DNA from: Sanguinoderma infundibulare
Taxonomy: Eukaryota; Basidiomycota; Agaricomycetes; Polyporales; Polyporaceae
DNA length: 64,000 nt
Assembly: GCA_032821775.1 (NCBI GenBank)
Contig: JAVLRN010000002.1
Location: forward strand, 1,798,001-1,862,000
Direction of reading: 5' to 3'
The notes under the pieces were generated by a model. That model saw nothing but the letters and a program-made list of their open reading frames with translations, searched no databases and was not told the origin of the DNA. Both the position numbers and the translations under genes were made by a program. Of this stretch, positions 24,840-36,904 are shown one piece after another (the first letter of the stretch is position 1; the number at the start of each line of letters is the position of its first letter).

Positions 24840-26983
24840 ATGAAGGTAGTACCCTCCTCCGCGTTCGAGTTCAGCTACTTCGTCTCGCAGGTAGTCATTT
24901 TGGCTGTAGCCCTTGGGGATCTGGCATTTGCACGACGACAAGTGTCTTTCACCTCAGCACCCAGTCCTCTAACATACCCCAAGAAAATAATCACACCGGC
25001 TCTCTCCGCTTTCGTGGAAGATGCGCTTGTGCAGTCTACGATTCCCGGGCTGTCGATGGGGGTCGTGCGCCTGAGCAACTCCGAGAGTCGCCAACCCATC
25101 GTCGAGCTCGCAGCCTGGGGTCGACAGACAGAAGAAGGCGATGGGCACGACATGGCCCCAGACGTAAGATTTCATCCACCTGTCCGCAAAATGCGCACTC
25201 TGACCAATTTGCTTGCAGGCGCTGTTCGCCATCGCGTCGTGCTCGAAGGCCTTCCTTGTGACCTCGGTCGGCCTTCTCATGCACGACTTTGCCCAGGGGC
25301 GTAATGTAACACCCCTTCCGTCTGAGCTATCGCGATTCGACTGGGACACGAAGGTTCGGGAACTGCTCCCGGGCGAGTGGGGTCATCACGACGAGTGGGC
25401 GGAGAGACATCTGAACTTGCGAGACGCATTCTCGCACGTCTCTGGGTTACCCAGGTGGGTGCTATTGAGTCGTGATGTGTGTCAGACGTCGAAGCTGACG
25501 ACGAGATTTTGCAGACACGACTACTCCTACAAACCGGGCGACACTGCTGCAAACGTACTTCAACGCCTGAAGCACCTGTCCCCTGCCTACGAGCTTCGCG
25601 AGCAATGGATGTACAACAATCAGGTAGGATCCCTTCCTCCCTCAAGTACTACGCGACGTCGCCTCTTACGCCTCGCGCAGATGTACATCGTCGGCGCGCA
25701 CATCGTCTCCAAGCTCTCCGGCATGCCCTACCAGTCCTTCGTATCCTCGCGGCTCTTCGCGCCCCTCAACATGTCGGCCACAACGTTCTCACCGTCCGCC
25801 GCAGCCAAAACCGGCCGCCTGACCCAGACATGGACCCGCGGCGTGCGTCGCATCCCCTTCTGGTTTTCGGACGAAGTAGCGGAGCTCTTCGCGGGCGCAG
25901 GCGGCATCATCTCGAGCGCGGAAGACATAGTAAGCGATCCAGATATCGAAAGCGCGTGCGCGTCCCACTCACGCCCCAACGCGCGCAGACGAAATGGCTT
26001 GCAGTCCTCCTCAACCGTGGCACCGACCCGTCAACGAATACCACGATCATCCCGCGCTCGGTCTTCGATGAGATGACCACCGCCCGCGCGATCGTCAGCG
26101 GGGTCCCCGCGGGCCCCGCGCAGTCCATCATGGGCTACGGGATGGGCTGGTTCCGGGAGTCGTACAAGGGCCATGACCTCGTGTGGCACTTCGGCGCCAT
26201 CCCAGGCTTCTCGCTCCTCGTCGCGTTCCTACCTCAAGACAACTTGGGCGCCGTGCTGCTCGCGAACATGGACGAGAAGCAGGACGCGAACATGCGCGTG
26301 CTGTTCAGGGTCATCGACGAAGCGTTGGGCCTTCCACGGTCGCAGTCCGGTTCCGAGCGCGGTGAGAAGGAGAGGGAGAAGAGGTCGGTTGTGTATTCCT
26401 CTGATCGCCCTTGAGCTTCCCGTTTGATCTCCATGTGCGCAGTGCTTCCCAAACTCTCACCACAGATCACAGTGCTGCGGAGAAGATGAACACGAAGACG
26501 AAGATGAAGGTGCCCCTCCCCTTAGACCCGGAAGCCTATGCCGGCACCTACTCAAACCCGCTCTACGGCGCCATCACATTCTGCGCGCCGGCCAGCATCA
26601 ACATCTCCGCCTACTGCTCGCGCGTCCTCGCAGACTTCGCGCCCATCGAGAACGCATCTCACCTACCGCCCTGTCCCTTGAGCCTCTTCGCGGCGTGGCC
26701 GCGCGTGTGGTCGAGCCACATCCGGCTCCGCCACACCTCCGGGACCTCGTTTGCGCTCACGTTCCCGCGCGTGTTCCCGCAGGGCTACGGCAGGAACACG
26801 ACACCGTTCGAGTTCTACGACTCGCAGATCTCCGTGGGCCGGATCGAATTCGTCCTGGATCCGCGCGAACGGCGGGTCGCGGGCTTCGCGCTCATTACAG
26901 ACGAGCAGGCCGCAGATGCGCGGGCGAAGCGGACGGGCGGGGACGTTCGGGAGGTCGGGGACGCGTGGTATACGAAGATTTGA
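24840..26983 (+). CDS. Secreted beta-lactamase-like serine hydrolase
   Basis: Class C beta-lactamase/penicillin-binding-protein-type hydrolase as found in fungi; esterase or peptidase activity on an unknown substrate, probably secreted. Exons: 24840-25163, 25219-25454, 25515-25623, 25681-25929, 25989-26383, 26443-26983; phases agree, 617 aa. A hydrophobic N-terminus (SYFVSQVVILAVALGDLAFA) serves as signal peptide. The catalytic SxxK motif is in FAIASCSKAFLVTS (about residue 115). A YxN-like tyrosine is in EQWMYNNQMYIVGAHIVSKL. The third motif is HFGAIPGF (HxG in place of KTG). The C-terminal 190 residues form the beta-rich lipocalin-like extension usual in fungal members. The last intron could alternatively run 26362-26465, which is also phase-compatible. 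A TATA-like box lies about 90 bases upstream. Confidence 0.9.
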
Positions 26984-27210
26984 TCTTACTTAGTAGCTAT
27001 GCGCATGCTGTACGATACGGATTGGCTTCATTTATGCTTGAGCTTGATCGCCGGAACGAGCGCGAGTTCTAACGACGAAACGAGTGTCATTGTCGGACCG
27101 CATCTACCCGCGGGTATCCAAAAAGCTGATCGTACACAGAACGTCCTACTCCCCAAGGCGTTCGAGGCTTCATCACGGAGGGCACCACCCAAGCGTGCAC
27201 GTGTAGAAAG

Positions 27211-30210
27211 TTATACAGCGGCGAGCCCTGCGTGCTGCCGCTTCACGTACCATCGCTTCTGTGAGCCCTCAGTGATGTCTGCATGTACAATTAAAGTATC
27301 AGCGACAACCATTGGTGCCCCACAGCCCAAGTACGCACCGATAGGAGAAGTGAAGTTGTGCAAGAACGGATGCACGCCGCTCAGGCTTTGGTCGTGCACC
27401 GCGAGCGCGCGCTCCGTCAGCTTTGTCGGCGTCGGCGTCGGCGTCGGGTCCACCACCCGGCCCTCAAAGACAACCCCCGACGCGGCGCGCCTGTTCGGCG
27501 TAAATACCGGCGGCGGACTCGGGCTCTGATTACGGCCCTCGCCAAACGGCGTGCTCTTGACGGGCGAGTAGTCTGGGGGATACTCGGGGTTGTCCATGGG
27601 GGAGCTCAAGCGCTTTTGCGGAAGTGGTTCGGGCGAAGCGAACGAGTCGCCCGCGGAGAAGCGCGAGTACTCGTGTCCGGCGTTGCGGGAGTACGACTTC
27701 CCGCGGCGGGACCGGACCTCGCTCTCGACATTGCGGGGAAAGAAGATCTGGACCAGAAGAAATGAGTTCGATATAAGGGGGGAGAGCGGAAGGAATGGCG
27801 CGGAGGAAACGGGGCATAACGTACAACGAGCGTGATTGCAGAAGAAATAACGAGACAGATCGCGGAAATAGAGGTCAGGAACTCCGTCCAGAAGCTACGA
27901 AAGAACGTGAGCACATGGGCTTCAGCAACCGGCGCGGGGGGACGTACCCGCTCTCGTTGACGTGTTGGTGCGGACGCACGCCGTCTACAGCGAGAACGAG
28001 GAGAGGGACAACAAACAGGAAGCGGAAGACCACCCGGATGCACTGCAGAATACGATGTCAGTAATACGGCAGACGCCAGCGTAGGGGGATCATTTGCTTA
28101 CATTCAACTCGTGGAACGACGTCAGGCGGACGACAGTGCGGATATCGACGCCACTCTGTTTCTGGATGAGTCTGTCAGTTACAACGCAACGAAGAAGTGT
28201 AACAGATCGACTCACCAGGGTATTGATGAACGAAGGGAATGTCCACAGAATTGGCATAAACCAAAGCGTTAGCGACAAGCTGCCCAAGCTCCCCGCCAAG
28301 AACGTATAGGCTTCGCACTGCCCGCACGGAGCTCGTGAGCATCCGAGCCTTCAATCAAACCCAAGCCGCCGCGCCCAGACGCACCTTGAGGGGGTCCGAC
28401 CGCGTGAAAATGGTAACAAGTGGCATGTACGTGATCGCGACGAGCGAGCCGGCGATCCAGGCCTTGAAGTACAAGCTGCGGAACCAGTCCTGCTGTACGG
28501 AGCCAGAGTTGACAAGGAAAAGCCAAAAGCAGAGCTCTTCCAGATGTGTTACCCTATGGTGCGCACCACGGCTGTCAGCGTTCTTTCTCATCATGCCGCC
28601 ACCTCAACGTCATGGGAAATGGGGGGCAAGACGCACATTTCGAGAGACCACGAGATCGTGAATAGTAGATAGAGCGGCAGGATCGCGGCCTTGTGTTCTG
28701 GTGACCAGGCTTGCCACGGCGTCGGAACAACTAGAATCGTTCGAGTGAGAACCACCGAGAGTATCAGATGCCAGGTGGCACTTACTGCCGTAGACAGGAA
28801 GAACCTCAAAACCCTCCTTGTACTTGATGACAGTGAAACCTATGGCATAGGCTATTATACCTGGTACGCTCAACAGGTATGTATACTAGATGCAAGGACG
28901 TAGTTGAGCGAGATGACTGCAATGACAATGCGTTCTGATACGTACTGTCATGAGCCGCTTGAACGCTCCGGAATAAGGTCCATCGGTCAATCTGTCAGGT
29001 TAAATGGTTTGGGATGTTTACTGGGGACTGTGGCGGCGAGACTGACTTGAGACATTTGAACCGGTCAAACTTCCACAAGTGAAACACAAGAAACATTCCT
29101 AGCTGGTCGGGAAATTGTCAGTTTCATAGATATGCATAGCGAAGAGAATGAATGCACACACCAGGCTGGACATCATGGACCATACCAGATAGGTTGCGGG
29201 AGTCATGTGTGACATCTTGCAGAAATGTTATGTACAACGAATCGGTGTGGTACCAGAGATTACTGGGGAGAAACGCTTGTCAGCAACAATCGTACAAGGT
29301 GCAAATCCGGAAACGACGTGTATTCCGAGGAGGAAAGTATAGTGGGATGATACAGTCTGAGGCGTAAGCCACAAGAGGCCGCATGCCGTACGGCGGTTGG
29401 TAGCCTCGTGTACGGCTGAGAGCGCAGCGCTCACCTGGCACTGGCCAGAGCTCAAGGATGGGGAAGAGAAAGGCGAGCCCAGGGAACGCCACAATAGGGG
29501 GGGGGACTATGAAGCGGTATAGATATACGGAAAATTCAGCACCGCGATACACGGGTGGCGTTGACGGGATCAGGTCTGCCGTCCAAAGGTTTGCCTAAGC
29601 CTGGAAACAGCGCGCATGGCCTGGATGCCTGACTACATAGTTCGGAAGCGCTCCGCTGAATGTCCTCCCGGCGCGATTCTGAGCGTAGGCGTTAGAGAGG
29701 CCCCGTAGATATCGAGGGCCATTCGGACCACGAGGGGCACCGGTACTGTCGCCGTGTATCACGAGGAGCGGTGCGCGAGGACACGTAACGAGTGTCGGGA
29801 TGACTGGTGGGAGTGAACCGGTGGTTTGCTACCGACAGGACGCCGATGCAAATTGAGTCGACCGTTCCCCGCACAAACGATCCGCATCGGGTGCAATTCA
29901 ATTCCTTTATTTCGAGGCTCTACCAAGGGTCGAGCCTCACATAAACACGCACCCCTTCGGCTAGGTCCGGCACAGTCATTCCACGACCTGGAGGACTGGC
30001 TCTAGGAGGCACGACCTTGGACAAGGCCAAAAGGCATGAGCAGACAAAGGAATACTCACAGTTAAAGCTCCTGTGCGCTACAGTGTAGCTCGGGAGGTAA
30101 AGTCGTAGATGTCCTCGAAGGTCGAAAGGGGTGAGCGGAGGCAGCTGAAGGCTCGCCATTGAAGATCCGGGGGGGTAATATGGCCATGAGGGATCAGGGT
30201 CGCTTCCCAT
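27211..30210 (-). CDS. Multi-pass membrane protein, basidiomycete-type, unknown function
   Basis: Multi-exon gene on the minus strand with at least six hydrophobic segments. The probable first exon (30210-30060, 50 codons plus one base) is MGSDPDPSWPYYPPG ... GHLRLYLPSYTVAHRSF and ends at a GTGAGT donor. Downstream coding blocks: LYRFIVPPPIVAFPGLAFLF (about 29.5 kb), MFLVFHLWKFDRFKCLK (about 29.05 kb), LYLLFTISWSLEMCVLPP (about 28.6 kb), SLYFKAWIAGSLVAITYMPL (about 28.45 kb), SLSLTLWFMPILWTFPSFIN (about 28.25 kb), and FLTSISAICLVISSAITLVV (about 27.85 kb). The cytosolic tail runs from IFFPRNVESEVRSRRGKSYS to the stop at 27211 with a TPTPTPT run. Exact internal introns were not all assigned. 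A decayed inverted copy lies at about 32150-33420. Function unknown. Confidence 0.7.
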
Positions 30211-30700
30211 CGCGAGACACAGGAATCAGCTGCACATGGTACACATCAAACAGACATCAGACGACGACGCCGAGGGAGAGAAATTGACTGTGGCCATCAT
30301 ACTCTATCAACTGTTCTCTTGTGCCTGCAGACGCAGCCATGTTCGTCATTGACATATCCACATCGTCAGACGGTTGCGTCCGGCGTGGAGAAAGGGCGCA
30401 GTTCCGCCAATTCTTCAGAAGTCGCGAACAAGTAGTTGGCGACTAGCGCTTTGTGCCTGAAACACGACAGAGTTCAAACATCAGCGGGGTTGAAACAGGT
30501 TGAAACGGAGTGCGCGGATGATGGCCGACGACGAGCAAACGACGAGGATGGGAGACGGGAGAGAGTTGCGAAGCGCTTGCGCCTCAGGCCTCATCGCCGC
30601 CGCTTGCCTTACGCGGTGATCCAGCGACGACGATCCTCGACATCACTTCGTCCATCTCAACCCTCATCACCCCTCTGCTCCCTGCTCATCGCCTTCGACA

Positions 30701-31379
30701 ATGTCGCTCTCCTCGCCAACACCCGAGGATCTCGAGGAACTCTTGCTCTCCGCGCGCTACGGCGATACCGAGGACATCCAGCTGTTCGTCGACAAGTTCG
30801 GCTCAGATGCGCTCGCGACGGCCCGAGACGACAGCGGGAACACCGTCCTCCACATGGCCGCTGGGAACGGGCACACAGGTACGAATATTTTTATTCCCTC
30901 GCCCGCGCGGCCACTCAGGACCGCCGCTGATATGCGCAAGGTCGGCCACAGACGCGCTAGACCTCCTCCTCCCCCTCGTCCCCTCCTCCCTACTCGCCGC
31001 GCGGAACAACGCAGGCTCTACGGCTCTGCACTGGGCCGCGCTCAATGCGCACCTCGACGTCGCCAAGAAGCTTGTCCAGTTCCCCGGAGGGCCCGGGGTA
31101 GATCTGATTGATATCAAAAACGCGACAGGTCGGTCGCCTCTGGGGGAGGCTGAAAACGCGGGGTGGGAAGAGGGTGCGCGATGGTTCGTGGAGGTGATGA
31201 ACTTGGACGAGAAGGCCACGGGAGAGGCTGCGGATGAAGATCTCCAGCCAGCCGAGGGCGTGGACAGCGTGGAGGTGGAGATTCAGGACGCCGAGGGGCA
31301 GATTGCGAAAATGACACTTGGACCAAACTCCAGCCTCGGGTCAAGAAAAGGTCCCAGTGCTCACGCGGAAAACACATAG
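30701..31379 (+). CDS. YAR1: Ankyrin-repeat protein, YAR1 homolog
   Basis: In yeast, Yar1 is the dedicated chaperone of ribosomal protein uS3 (Rps3) during 40S biogenesis. Two exons: 30701-30878 and 30952-31379; phases agree, 201 aa, almost the same length as yeast Yar1 (200 aa). The N-terminus EDLEELLLSARYGDTEDIQL is the first helical repeat. Ankyrin repeats follow: GNTVLHMAAGNGHTGDALDL (about residue 45) and GSTALHWAALNAHLDVAKKL (about 85), then TGRSPLGEAENAGWEEGARW. The acidic tail ends with EIQDAEGQIAKMTLG. The repeat number, spacing and acidic tail all fit YAR1 rather than a general ankyrin protein. Confidence 0.85.
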
Positions 31380-32149
31380 CGTTCGTAGAGGTGCGTTCGT
31401 TGTACTACTCATGCATGAAACATGAAACATGCTCCCGTTCGATGGACAAGCCTGACCTCTCGCATATTGCAGATAGCATACAGTATCAAGCGCTGTACAG
31501 TAGAGGACGGTGGACGCCGAAAATTTGATTATATCTGCCATCTGCCACAGGTCAAACGCGTCTGCGCTCGCAGCTTGTCAAGTGCTTACAACATCGATTC
31601 CACCGCCTCCACAAACAAGAAAACCTCCGAACATCACTGTGTTGAGCATTCGGAAGCTATGCAGACAAACTCAAGATTCTGTAATCGAGTACTCGGGGAT
31701 CTGTTATGCCGGTGAGGGTCCGATGATTCGTTTTGAGCTTCATTCGTCTGCGTTCACCTTGTTCGAAGATGTGGGCATGCTGTGAGCAAGTACCTGGATT
31801 GTGATAATCTGGTGCCCTCGAAGTACTGCTCTCTTCAAGTTCTAGGCGCCGTGCCAGGACAACCAAGGATATACGCTCTCGCAATGGACCGTTTCAGGTG
31901 TCACGAATTATGCTCTAGGTTTGTTGAGAATGTTGACCGAACCTTGTAGGCATCTCATTCGAGATGCAGGTGGTTGATGGGCGCGTCCAGCACGTTTGCC
32001 TTCCACGAATAGGCTTTTCCAAGTCCTTACGAGGTCCGGAATTGTAAGCTAGCTGCTGTCCCTTGACTTGTGTCGTTCGTCCACTTTTCAGGTTACTGAT
32101 TCAAGCATGTCTAAGTGAGGGCGAGGAAGTTCGTTCGTTCCCGTTCCTG
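31380..32149. other. Intergenic, possible decayed sequence
   Basis: No supported gene. It lies between YAR1 and the decayed membrane-protein copy. The 5' part of that pseudogene may extend into it, but I cannot align it by eye. Confidence 0.4.
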
Positions 32150-33420
32150 AAAGCCGTTCATGGGCATGTTCCGCTTGTGGACTTGACCGCTTCAAATGCC
32201 TCAAGTGAGCCTCGCTTCCACCGTTCCCCTTAACGTCTGAACTGATCTGTCTGTCTAGGTTGTCCCGTGATCCTTACTCTAGAGGATTCCAGTGCGCGGC
32301 TCATGATAAAACGTATTCAGCACCAATACTACCGTCTTCGTGGTTCTCATCAGAGCGCCTTCGGTTGTTCCGACACCATGGCAGGTCTGATCACCAGAGA
32401 ACGAGGTCGTCATCTATCTACCATTCGCGACTCATGGCCACTTAACATGTACGTCTTTCCCTTCACATTGAGGTGGCGGCGGGGTGAGAAAAGGACCCTG
32501 ACGGTCGTCGTGGCGCGAGCAGCAGAGTAACTCCTCAACTGGAAGAGCACCTTCCTTTGGTTCCGAAGCTTGTACTTCAAGACCTGGATCGCCTGTCCCC
32601 TCGAGCAATCATGTACATAAGTATCATTTGTTACCATTCTCACGCCGTCGGACCCTCTCAAGGTGCGTCTTTGTGGCGGGTTGGGTTTGATTTTAACGTC
32701 GGGTGCTGACTCCCTCCGCGCGGACAGTGCGAAGCCTATCCGTTCTTGGCGGGCAGCCTGGACAGCTTGTCGCTAATGGTTTGTTTTATGCCAAGCCTGC
32801 TAACCTTCCCTTCGTTTATCAACGTTCATCCATTCAGAATCCCGTTCATTGCCCATGGAGGCCGAGCCTTATGGTAGGCAGTACGTACGATGGTATCTAC
32901 GGTAGGACGGTAGGCTAGATATCGAGCGTTTATCAACGTTTTGGTAGGACAACGTGCCGCGCTGTGGTTCGTTGCGTCGAGACTGACAGATTTACGCAGA
33001 AACGAAGCGCCGTCGACCTTTGTATCCTCGTCCGCCTGGCGACGTTCCACGAACTGAATGTGAAGGAGATTTGATTCCCCAATGCAGTCAATATCGTTAC
33101 CGACATTGTGTTTCTGTATTGGTTCTCTGCTTCTCGTTCGTTGTTCCCGTCCTTGTCGTCGGCGTGGACAGCCGCGACGCCCATGTCACCATGTCAGGGA
33201 AAGCGCGGACGTCCTACTGCGATTGCTGCTGAAGCCCATGTATTCACGTTCATTTTCAGCTCTTCTAAACCAAGTTCCTAATTCCTCTCACAGCGATTTG
33301 CTACGCCGTTTCCTCATTGTGCGCACTCGATCTCTCCTTGGCGCTGCTTGGCATGCCCGCTGACATGTCTTCTATCCAGATCTTTTCCCCCCGCAACGTC
33401 GAAGGCGAAGTCCCATCCCG
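32150..33420 (+). pseudogene. Decayed inverted copy of the multi-pass membrane protein gene
   Basis: Opposite in orientation to the intact gene at 27211-30210 and alignable with it across exons and introns. Matching pieces in order: FRLWT.. RFKCL at about 32170-32205 followed by the same intron position; the block 'cttgtacttcaagacctgga' at about 32570; the block 'gtcggaccctctcaaggtgcg' region at 32650; 'ttcttggcgggcagcctgga' at about 32744; 'ttccacgaactgaatgtgaa' at about 33046; and 'cccccgcaacgtcgaaggcg' at about 33389. Many stops and indels break the frame, and parts are missing, so it cannot encode the protein. It lies directly beside the F-box gene whose own inverted copy is 7 kb away. 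Confidence 0.8.
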
Positions 33421-33899
33421 TCACCCAACGGTAGAATCGTGTTCCGTATAAGGTGTCTTTTCTCTACTCAAATTCGCTTTATCCGAAGTCACACGCTATT
33501 CGGGCTCTCGAAACAGCGACTGGCTCAGCAGTGTAGACATCTCATGCTCGCATGTCATCGGATCTGTGGTATGGTACTGTACCCGTCCACCTGCCTCCGC
33601 CAACTTGGACTACCTTTATGTTATGGCATCGCGCATTGAAGTCCTCGTATTACCACCCGGAATCGACCATCCCATGACGTACAATGGATTCTGTGTTTTA
33701 CCGAACCTGTGCATTAATATTTCGCATTTTTTCACTCTTGCTTGGGACGCATACGTGACAATCGTCAGCGAGCGCACGATAAAGCGTTCCGATATCCCGC
33801 CCATCCGGTGCATACCGGCTCCCAATTCCGCGCCTCCACCTCTCGCCGCAAGAACACATTCCGAGACGACTAAAGCTGAATCCATGGGGAAAGGCCTCT

Positions 33900-35717
33900 T
33901 CAAGACAACCGCTTGTAGTCCTACATAAACACAAACACACGAGCTGGTCAGTTCGGGACCCAACATCTCAAAGCGCGGTCGACTCACTTCCTCTTCGTCG
34001 ACAAGACACAGCATGTCCTCCCGAGCGAGGATCGTATCCGCGACTCTGTCATTAAGCTCCGCTACCGTCGCCGCAGGGCCTCCGTCGGCATCTCCGCTGG
34101 GATCCACAAAGCGAGAGATTTGGAACCCCTTGCTTGTGCGCCATCCGACGACCTCGCCCGACTCCCAGACTCTCCCGTGGCCCGCGCTCATCAAAAACAA
34201 ATAATCGAGGGATGGGCATGACCGGGCCAGCGTTGCTGCGATGCGCCCAAACGGCAACTGCGAGACGCTGCGCACACAGGCCTCCAAATCGTCCTCGGAC
34301 ATACGCCAGGTGCCAGAGATGTGGATTCTGACGATGAGGCGAAGGTACCTGAGGCTTAAGCGTTCGATGGAGGGTATAAGAGTATCCTGACGATAGACCG
34401 TGAGTGACTCGGACCCAAATATAGACAGAGATTGGGCTATGGCAACGCGTACCAGAAACGCTTCCCATTCGAACGTGTGTTCTAAAGAGGGTGTCATGTC
34501 AATGATGAAGCGCGCGACAAGACACAGGTGTGTCAGTGTCGGTGCCAGCTCGGCGGGGAGGAACCCATCAAATACGGATAGGTCGCCCGGCGAATATATA
34601 TATAGGGTGAGCTGGGGCGAAGGATTCTCGCGAAGCGCCGTTGCTACGTATTCCTTGAGGTCTGCGTCACAGCCTTTGATGCTGGAATGACGGATTGGAC
34701 ACTTGAGGGCGAGCGCGAAGAAGATGACCGCGTCGCACAGCAGCTGATCGAGACTGGTCCAGGAACGTGATTGTTGAATCCTCGCGTTTTCGTCCCGAAC
34801 TTGTTCGACTGTGTCGAGGAGGGAATGGAGGTCTTCATTGGGGATGTCGATGTCCTCCAAGAATAACGTATTTAGGGCGGGAAAGAGAGATAGAAGATCT
34901 GCTAGTCGCGGAAGCCCGACAACCTCAGCGACCTTGAGAGACCGGAGAGCAGGGTGATACGGCACGTGCGAAATGCCTGCACTATCGTCGAAGTGGATTT
35001 CGTCCAGATCGATCTCCTCGAGCGTGGATGCGAAGGGAGCGGTCAAGGTTCCCAGACGACTCAGTGTACACGGTGTGCCCATGGCCCAGAGGTCGACGCG
35101 GAGAACCTTGAGTGGGCCGTGTATGTCCCGCACCAATGCAGCCGTGCAATCTCCATCTTGCGACCCTTCGTCCGTAACGGAGAGGTATCGCAACCTAGTG
35201 AAACGCCCGAGGGTAGGAGGGAGCCTAGATTCGGCCTTGCGACGACAGTATTCGACGAACTCGCAAGAATTGGGGATACGAAGGCTTTCGAGGTTATCGG
35301 CGCAGGTTAGGATAACAAATAGCCAATCGACAACCATGGTGCAGCACTCTGGTTCTAGTGCGCTGAAGGGAATGTCGATCTCCAGGCCACGTACGTGGGG
35401 TGCGCGATGGGGTTTGTCGGCGAATATGAGATTGTACATGCTGCGCGTCGACTTTTCGTTGTTGAGTACGATTGGTCGGACACTGAGGAAGTGCTGCATT
35501 GCCCTTGTGCGCAATGCGGAGCAGGTGCCAGAGAAAGAGAGGATATCAGAGGTGTCTGTGAGCGCACTGCATACGTCCCACAACACATCCCAGTTGAGTC
35601 GAGGGGTCGGTATGTTACGCTGCCATTGTGGACGGAATGCTAATACGAACGTAGTTCAGTGAATGCCATTCGTGGTGCTAAGAGAACATATTCACCTGCG
35701 TCCTTGACGCTGTTCAT
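33900..35717 (-). CDS. F-box protein with leucine-rich C-terminal region (copy 1)
   Basis: Probable SCF ubiquitin-ligase substrate receptor. Model on the minus strand: exon 1 35717-35696 (MNSVKDA), exon 2 35639-33988, exon 3 33920-33900; phases agree, 564 aa. The F-box is at residues about 15-60: TPRLNWDVLWDVCSALTDTS followed by DILSFSGTCSALRTRAMQHF. The rest is a weak leucine-rich array (RHITPH-type repeats absent; examples LKVLRVDLWAMGTPCTLSRL and LSLFPALNTLFLEDIDIPNE). The start was chosen because the main exon has no in-frame ATG before the F-box and the 7-codon exon joins it at a GTGAAT donor and TTAG acceptor; the copy at 40542 has the same structure. If the last intron is not removed, the frame runs on to 33616. 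Confidence 0.82.
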
Positions 35718-36184
35718 CGTTCCTTCCAGGGTCTTCACCAGACCGGTGGCACACTGGAGAGCCGCAGATGTAGGTTCTGAGCAAGCTCTTGCTCTGGTGG
35801 AAGTTGCTTCTTGGAAGGCTCGTGCGGAGCACGAAATTTAGTTCGGAGAAGAGAGTTTGATTTTAACCTAATGCGTGTTATTTCTCAGCTCAAATCTCCG
35901 ATTTAGCTCAGGGTGTGATTCTAATTCTCCGCTCCATCTGAGGCCAAAATCATAGCTTACGGTCGCCTATGACGATGACCACCTACCCCAAGCTACTTAT
36001 TCTACGACGACGAAATTGCACCTTTCATCCCTCAGTCGTATCGCGTCGCTATATGTTCAGCATCGAGCACTCCAGCACTCCACTCTTGAAGAAGTCGAAA
36101 GCTCGCCGATGTGGGACCTGCAGCGGTGGCCAGGATATATGTGTGGAGAAGCATCACTGAAAGGGCGATTGGGCATGTCTTCCT
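35718..36184. other. Intergenic between F-box copy 1 and racemase
   Basis: About 470 bases without a gene. A related but shorter (about 160-base) spacer separates the racemase fragment and F-box copy 2 at 40383-40541. Confidence 0.5.
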
Positions 36185-36904
36185 TCACAATTTCTGCGCT
36201 TTAACCAAGCCCTCAAGCGTCGTCACCCCACTCCTCACAGCGTCCACAATCTGCACCGGCTCTCCGCCGCACCCTTCCCGAACGGCCTTCTCCATCCCAC
36301 TCATGCCCGCGCACCCCATGATGATTGTCTTCGCCCCTCTCGCGACAATCCTCGACGAAGCGGCCGAAATTCCCGCCATGGCCGCGTTTGGTTCCTTTTC
36401 GTGCAATTCGAGCGCAGTCATGCCTGTGCTCTCCACGCCGACGAACGCCCCGCCGAGATCGGCCGACCCAAAGATCCTCTTGATCCCCTCGGTGAGCGCC
36501 CCCTCCCAGTACTTCCCCGTAGTGACGATGCCGAATGGCTGCCCGAGCGCGAGTGCATGCATGATGGATGCCTCGAAGATGCCGATTACGGGCATGTTCG
36601 TGTGCTCCCTCAGCATCCCCACCAAGGGATGATCAGAGAAGCACGCGACGAGGACAGCGTTGAGGGTGTCAGGCCTCGTGGAGTTCGAATCGAGGATGGG
36701 GAGCAGAGAGGTGAATGTGTGTGCGGCGGAGACCACAGATGTTGTGAGGTCGTTCACGGATGGAGGAGATTGTTTCGGGCCTGTGGCATACCGCAGGTGA
36801 AGGTGGTGTGTCAAGTCGTCGAGAATGGGCTCAAGACCCTTGGTCATCGAATCCGAAGAATTCGGGTTGACTATCAGGATGGTGATCGGTCTCTTCGTCG
36901 CCAT
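36185..36904 (-). CDS. Asp/Glu/hydantoin racemase family protein, DCG1-like
   Basis: Cofactor-independent racemase fold. Yeast Dcg1 is regulated with the allantoin genes, so a role in purine-nitrogen use (allantoin or hydantoin-type substrate) is likely but unproved. Single exon, 239 aa. The start at 36904 gives MATKRPITILIVNPNSSDSM, the family N-terminus; upstream in-frame codons lack the signature. Both catalytic cysteines are visible: LVACFSDHP (about residue 90) and IIMGCAGMSGME (about residue 195). Between them are IFEASIMHALALGQPFGIVT and the TTGKYWEGALTEGI block. Its 3' end was copied in inverted orientation to 40227-40382. Confidence 0.9.
   Translation of the reverse strand: MATKRPITILIVNPNSSDSMTKGLEPILDDLTHHLHLRYATGPKQSPPSVNDLTTSVVSAAHTFTSLLPILDSNSTRPDTLNAVLVACFSDHPLVGMLREHTNMPVIGIFEASIMHALALGQPFGIVTTGKYWEGALTEGIKRIFGSADLGGAFVGVESTGMTALELHEKEPNAAMAGISAASSRIVARGAKTIIMGCAGMSGMEKAVREGCGGEPVQIVDAVRSGVTTLEGLVKAQKL

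Noticed and set aside
33616..33899. C-terminal extension of F-box copy 1 to a stop at 33616
   Set aside because: It requires retaining a GTGAGT...TAG intron (33921-33987); splicing gives a short ending that agrees with copy 2. Kept as an alternative only.
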